Positions 33,757-36,209 of a DNA stretch of 36,209 bases are shown piece by piece (the first letter of the stretch is position 1; each line of letters opens with the position of its first letter). The DNA lies in contig ONGM01000239.1 of NCBI GenBank assembly GCA_900317365.1, positions 1 to 36,209 on the forward strand, read 5' to 3'. Both the position numbers and the translations under genes were made by a program. This DNA comes from an uncultured Planctomycetota bacterium (lineage in GTDB: Bacteria > Planctomycetota > Planctomycetia > Pirellulales > Thermoguttaceae). The notes beneath the pieces were generated by a model that was not told where the DNA came from, did no database searches, and was given only the letters and a program-made list of their open reading frames with translations.

Positions 33757-34119
33757 TTAGTCCTCGGCAAGCCACGTCTCAACCTTTGTTACCTCAACTT
33801 CCAGATGATCGGCGATTTCTTCGTTCGTCCAGCCTTTTAGCGCGAGTTTCTTCGCCAACCGTTTCTGAATCTCGGCACGCTCCTCGGCACGACCCTCGGC
33901 ACGACCCTCGGCACGACCCTCGGCTCGACCCTCGGCAAGCCCCTCGGCACGACCCTTGGCAAGCCCCTCGGCTCGCCCCTCGGTCCACTCCTCGGCTCGC
34001 AACTCGGCTCGCAACTCGGCTCGCAACTCGGCTCGAACCTCAGCTCGAACTCTATCGATAGCTTCTGCGACGGCGATCTGTACCTGATAATCGACGTAAC
34101 TGTTAAGCAACTCGTTCAT
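33757..34119 (-). CDS. Stand-alone RpnS-like protein (Rpn C-terminal domain only)
   Basis: The protein has 120 residues from the ATG at 34119; a GTG directly before it is the alternative. It begins MNELLNSYVDYQVQIAVAEA, runs through a repeat of (A-E-G/L/W-R)-like four-residue units, and ends with the same last 29 residues as the full nuclease next door (from LALKGWTNEEI to WLAED). The nuclease domain is absent. A GGGG seven bases upstream could serve as ribosome binding site, much weaker than that of the internal start in the full gene. Published work on E. coli Rpn proteins shows that such C-terminal pieces bind and block the full toxic nuclease. This gene could therefore be a duplicated antitoxin, or a decaying leftover. 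Intact frame and clean ends favour the former. Confidence 0.7.
   Translation of the reverse strand: MNELLNSYVDYQVQIAVAEAIDRVRAEVRAELRAELRAELRAEEWTEGRAEGLAKGRAEGLAEGRAEGRAEGRAEGRAEERAEIQKRLAKKLALKGWTNEEIADHLEVEVTKVETWLAED
33872..34051. repeat. Fifteen 12-base tandem units in the RpnS-like gene
   Basis: Degenerate units of the form tcggcacgaccc, tcggctcgcaac and relatives, each encoding four residues (RAEG, LAEG, RAEL and similar) on the minus strand. The frame is kept throughout. Confidence 0.9.
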
Positions 34120-34160
34120 CACAAATCCCCATTAACCTGCGTCAACGTTCAGACTCGTCG

Positions 34161-34200
34161 CTTGTCAAGCAAGCAGGCAAGAAATCGCTTGTTTGACAAG
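34161..34200. repeat. Inverted repeat between the two Rpn copies
   Basis: Fourteen-base arms (34161-34174 and 34187-34200) with one mismatch around a 12-base loop. There is no T-run on either side, so it is not a typical terminator. It lies between the RpnS-like gene and the full Rpn gene. Confidence 0.65.
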
Positions 34201-34275
34201 TCGTACCAATTGGGCGCGTCTACACGATAGTCGAACGTCGCCTTTTCGATTAACGCGCGATTAAATTCCGGCGCG

Positions 34276-34722
34276 TTAGTCCTCGGCAAGCCACGTCTCG
34301 ACCTTTGTTACCTCAACTTCCAGATGATCGGCGATTTCTTCGTTCGTCCAGCCTTTTAGCGCGAGTTTCTTCGCCGACCGTTTCTGAATCTCATCCCGCT
34401 CCTCGGCACGCCCCTCGGCTCGCCCCTCGGCTCGCCCCTCGGCTCGCCCCTCGGCTCGCCCCTCGGCACGCCCCTCGGCTCGCCCCTCGGCACGCCCCTC
34501 GGCACGACCCTCGGCACGACCCTCGGCAAGCCCCTCAGCACGCCCCTCGGCCCGCTCCTCGGCTCGAACCTCGTCCCGAACCTCGTCCCGAACCTCGGCT
34601 CGAACCTCGGCTCGAACTTCGTCCCGGAGCTCGTTCCGTGTCTCGGCTCGAACTTTGTCGGTAGCTTCGGCGACGGCGACCTGTACCTGATAATCGACGT
34701 AACTGTTAAGTAACTCGTTCAT
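34276..34722 (-). CDS. Internal RpnS-like product (148 residues) of the Rpn gene
   Basis: This is the same frame as the full nuclease, starting at the internal ATG 34722 (MNELLNSYVDYQVQ). A perfect AAGGAGG at 34730-34736 lies seven bases before the ATG. That is stronger than the ribosome binding site of the full-length protein itself. The product would be the repeat helix plus the C-terminal tail, exactly the part that exists as a free gene at 33757-34119. By analogy with the published RpnL/RpnS systems it should bind and neutralise the nuclease. The start is directly visible; separate translation and function are inferred. Confidence 0.7.
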   Translation of the reverse strand: MNELLNSYVDYQVQVAVAEATDKVRAETRNELRDEVRAEVRAEVRDEVRDEVRAEERAEGRAEGLAEGRAEGRAEGRAEGRAEGRAEGRAEGRAEGRAEGRAEGRAEERDEIQKRSAKKLALKGWTNEEIADHLEVEVTKVETWLAED

Positions 34723-35418
34723 GCCAATTCCTCCTTGCGCAAGTCTTTCGTTTGAAATTTTGATTTTAGGATACCTGCTTCCGCGTTTTTTTCCGTGAAA
34801 AATCTTCAAGAAATCCCGTATAAGCTCTGGATCATGAACCGGAGGCAAGGCGTGAAGATCGTTGGGATGCGCGGCGTTGTATAGGAACGTCGCAACAAAA
34901 CGAAAGTCGCTCGTCATTTTCTCGATCTTTTCAAACTCAATGGCGTGAAAGTCAAGAATATTCAGACTGACGTCAGGGGTCAACGGAAGAAAAAGTTTTC
35001 TCGTTATGTCTGTGAATTCAATGCTTTCCTTGAGCGTCTTGGGACCGGTCCAGGGTTTCTCGCCGTAATACACGACAAACGTAACGACCGGACTAAGTTT
35101 ACCTTTTTTGGTCTCTAATTGTGATCTGAAGCTCAACGCGTCATAAAACAAAACGCGAACAACCATGTTCCAGTCGACCGCGCTTTGACTTTCAACTCCC
35201 AAAATCGCTAAAGTCGCGTCCTCCGGAGTCCAACACTTTAGCGTGTCTCGCAACGCGATCCGAAGTTTGCGATCATGACCTTTGAACACGACGTTCGGAT
35301 CCAAGCTGACCAGTTGATCCGCCTTAATGGCGCTCCATGGTAAAAACACGTTGCAAACGTCCGCGAACATATCGGGACGCGACATAAACAGCCGTTGAAA
35401 TAAATCCTTTTGAGCCAT
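34276..35418 (-). CDS. Rpn-family PD-(D/E)XK nuclease (RpnL-like), with a gene inside the gene
   Basis: The protein has 380 residues. The N-terminal 230 form the nuclease domain of the recombination-promoting nuclease/putative transposase group. D58 in LRDTLK and E76-x-Q78 in LGVESQS fit the PD-(D/E)XK core, and VVTFVVYYGEKPWTGPKTL is a family hallmark. The C-terminal 148 residues start at an internal Met233 and hold a helix of four-residue RAEG repeats and a small helix-turn-helix-like tail (WTNEEIADHLEV). In E. coli, full Rpn proteins are toxic DNA-cutting anti-phage proteins held in check by their own internally translated C-terminal part. AAGGG about ten bases upstream supports the start, and a possible promoter lies at 35479-35506. 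The catalytic residues look intact. Confidence 0.85.
   Translation of the reverse strand: MAQKDLFQRLFMSRPDMFADVCNVFLPWSAIKADQLVSLDPNVVFKGHDRKLRIALRDTLKCWTPEDATLAILGVESQSAVDWNMVVRVLFYDALSFRSQLETKKGKLSPVVTFVVYYGEKPWTGPKTLKESIEFTDITRKLFLPLTPDVSLNILDFHAIEFEKIEKMTSDFRFVATFLYNAAHPNDLHALPPVHDPELIRDFLKIFHGKKRGSRYPKIKISNERLAQGGIGMNELLNSYVDYQVQVAVAEATDKVRAETRNELRDEVRAEVRAEVRDEVRDEVRAEERAEGRAEGLAEGRAEGRAEGRAEGRAEGRAEGRAEGRAEGRAEGRAEGRAEERDEIQKRSAKKLALKGWTNEEIADHLEVEVTKVETWLAED
34403..34618. repeat. About eighteen 12-base tandem units in the Rpn gene
   Basis: Units such as tcggctcgcccc and tcggcacgcccc are nearly identical for the first thirteen and then more diverged (tcgtcccgaacc). More degenerate units continue to about 34654. 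Each encodes four residues on the minus strand (mostly RAEG), so gain or loss of units keeps the frame. Confidence 0.92.
34730..34736 (-). promoter_or_regulatory. Perfect internal Shine-Dalgarno site inside the Rpn nuclease gene
   Basis: AAGGAGG with a seven-base spacer to the ATG at 34722, within the coding region of the full-length protein. It is among the strongest ribosome binding sites I noticed in the window and decides the internal start. Confidence 0.8.
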
Positions 35419-35478
35419 TTTTAAAGTTCCCTTTTTGAAGAGTAAATTTCAACAGGTTTGCGTCGCTCGCCTACCTCC

Positions 35479-35506
35479 ATTGTACATTTTCTACGAATAA
35501 AAACAA
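35479..35506 (-). promoter_or_regulatory. Possible promoter of the Rpn gene
   Basis: TTGTTT (35501-35506), 16 bases, then TACAAT (35479-35484) on the minus strand, about 60 bases before the ATG at 35418. The stretch from here to the hairpin at 35722 holds no gene I can support; a weak sugar-kinase-like frame is discussed among the rejected items. Confidence 0.45.
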
Positions 35507-35721
35507 CCGACGCTCAGGTTATCCTCGAACTCGTACGTCCGCGCCGTCCGAAAAGAACAGCTTCCCCTGCGCCACAGGTCTCCTGATCGCCCGCCGGGTT
35601 TGAAACGACCTCGAATCGGCGCGAACGACAAGCGCGTCGACTAGCCGTTCGACGAAGCGCGGACGTTGCGTCATGGCGCCGCCAAACGCAACGACGCCAA
35701 GCGCAGGTCGTCGTTCACAAA

Positions 35722-35761
35722 GCATGCGCCGACGCCTCGTTTTTCAGGCGTCGGCGCATGC
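35722..35761 (-). terminator. Perfect 16-base-pair hairpin behind the deacetylase gene, probable terminator
   Basis: Arms 35722-35737 and 35746-35761 match without mismatch around an eight-base loop. The hairpin begins 14 bases after the stop of the PIG-L gene on the minus strand. The following T-run is short (TTTG), so termination may be partial. Confidence 0.65.
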
Positions 35762-35774
35762 CAAGTTCAGACGC

Positions 35775-36209
35775 TCAACGCTGATCGAGCCATGCCTGAT
35801 ACGCAGGGTCGATCCATGAGACGTCGGCGAGCGCTTCGGCGAGCGGATCGATCTCTTTTTCCGAGAACCCAAGGTGATTGTGGCGTCGCCAGCCTTCCGC
35901 ATACTGATACTTGCCGGAGAGCGTCCCGACGAGCTTTGAATTCTCTCTCATCGATTCGACGTACGCGCTGTAGCCTTGCGATTCGTCGAGCCACGCGCCT
36001 TGACTCTGATGCGCGTTGAGCGCCGCGCTTTTCTTATCGATAACCGACGTAATATCGACGTAGAGTTCCGAACGCACGAGTCGGCGCATCGCGTCCCGAT
36101 TGCCGTGCGGCGTTCCATGGTATACGACGACGTCGCGGAAGGTCGCCGGGACCGGCGGCTCCGCCGGCGCGTTCGGCATGCATCGGCAAAACGCGGCGGT
36201 AACAGCCAA
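35775..36209 (-). CDS. PIG-L (LmbE) family deacetylase, C-terminal part only
   Basis: The frame is open to the right window edge, so the N-terminus with the family's metal-binding motif lies outside; 144 codons are visible. The segments VVYHGTPHGNRD, YVDITSVIDKKSAALNAHQS, GAWLDESQG and YAEGWRRHNHLGF match the C-terminal half of zinc-dependent N-acetylglucosamine deacetylases of the PIG-L group as found in planctomycetes and Bacteroidetes. These remove acetyl groups from amino sugars. The gene ends just before a strong hairpin. With the acetyltransferase-like and rhamnosidase genes it adds to a glycan-handling theme, though all have separate transcription signals. Confidence 0.82.
   Translation of the reverse strand: MAVTAAFCRCMPNAPAEPPVPATFRDVVVYHGTPHGNRDAMRRLVRSELYVDITSVIDKKSAALNAHQSQGAWLDESQGYSAYVESMRENSKLVGTLSGKYQYAEGWRRHNHLGFSEKEIDPLAEALADVSWIDPAYQAWLDQR

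Larger units (their letters stand above)
33696..34119. repeat. Copy A of a direct duplication (copy B at 34214-34722)
   Basis: The DNA from about 33696 to 34119 matches 34214-34722. They share the C-terminal Rpn coding part, the stop, and about 50 bases behind it including cgattaa/gattaa plus acgcgcgattaaattcc. Similarity stops at the ATG of MNELL, and upstream of it the two ribosome binding sites differ. Lengths differ mainly through the number of 12-base repeats. Confidence 0.88.

Noticed and set aside
33872..34654. The regular short repeats looked at first like a CRISPR array
   Set aside because: Units are 12 bases without spacers, keep the reading frame and encode the Rpn repeat helix.
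34276..35418. The Rpn gene as an active transposon
   Set aside because: The family is often labelled putative transposase, but no terminal inverted repeats or target duplications bound this gene. The only inverted repeat is internal to the locus.
35519..35725. A minus-strand frame with GVVAFGGAMTQRPRFVERL, slightly like the end of a ROK sugar kinase
   Set aside because: The resemblance is limited to one short phrase, the frame starts inside the terminator hairpin and no other kinase motif is present. It could be a gene remnant, but I cannot support it.

Overview
The window reads as a chromosomal segment of a planctomycete, probably of the Pirellulales/Thermoguttaceae type. This is inferred from gene content: GYF_2-like domains on membrane proteins, a GAP1-N2-type protein next to a zinc-ribbon GTPase, right-handed beta-helix surface proteins, a family GH106 alpha-L-rhamnosidase, a DUF5009/HGSNAT-like membrane acyltransferase and a PIG-L deacetylase. 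The DNA is GC-rich with abundant CpG, and most genes lie on the minus strand. No tRNA, rRNA, CRISPR array or insertion sequence was seen.

Layout. (1) Positions 1-6564, minus strand: a housekeeping block transcribed right to left, accA, comM (yifB), priA and a bile-acid:sodium-symporter-like membrane protein cut by the left edge. A good sigma-70-type promoter lies just upstream of accA. (2) Positions 6588-28053, minus strand: about 21.5 kb with 13 co-directional genes and no terminator that I can see, preceded by a strong promoter at 28026-28053. In transcription order it encodes three related beta-helix proteins with different membrane anchors, a small GYF-like/TM protein, a MotA/TolQ/ExbB-type proton-channel subunit, two MotB/ExbD-like partners, a small membrane protein, a zinc-ribbon P-loop GTPase, a GAP1-N2-like membrane protein, a 973-residue coiled-coil membrane protein and two related multi-pass membrane proteins, one carrying three GYF_2-like domains. 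(3) Positions 28370-33637: a divergent pair, the GH106 rhamnosidase (minus) and the acyltransferase (plus), each closed by an intrinsic terminator. (4) Positions 33696-35506: an Rpn-family PD-(D/E)XK nuclease gene with a perfect Shine-Dalgarno and ATG inside it, in front of a variable four-residue repeat. A second stand-alone copy of just the C-terminal piece follows it. (5) The right edge holds the C-terminal part of a PIG-L deacetylase.

How the genes may work together. Region 2 looks like one multi-component envelope machine. A proton-driven stator (ExbB-like plus two different B subunits) could power or gate it, the GTPase and GAP1-like protein could act as its cytoplasmic switch, and the beta-helix proteins could be its exported part. 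GAP1/GTPase pairs have been described computationally as conflict-system components, but pairing one with a stator and beta-helix proteins is not something I know to be described. This is the best candidate for an undescribed system. The Rpn locus matches the published gene-within-gene toxin-antitoxin anti-phage logic (RpnL/RpnS), with an extra free-standing RpnS-like gene. All functional statements are inferred from sequence reading alone.
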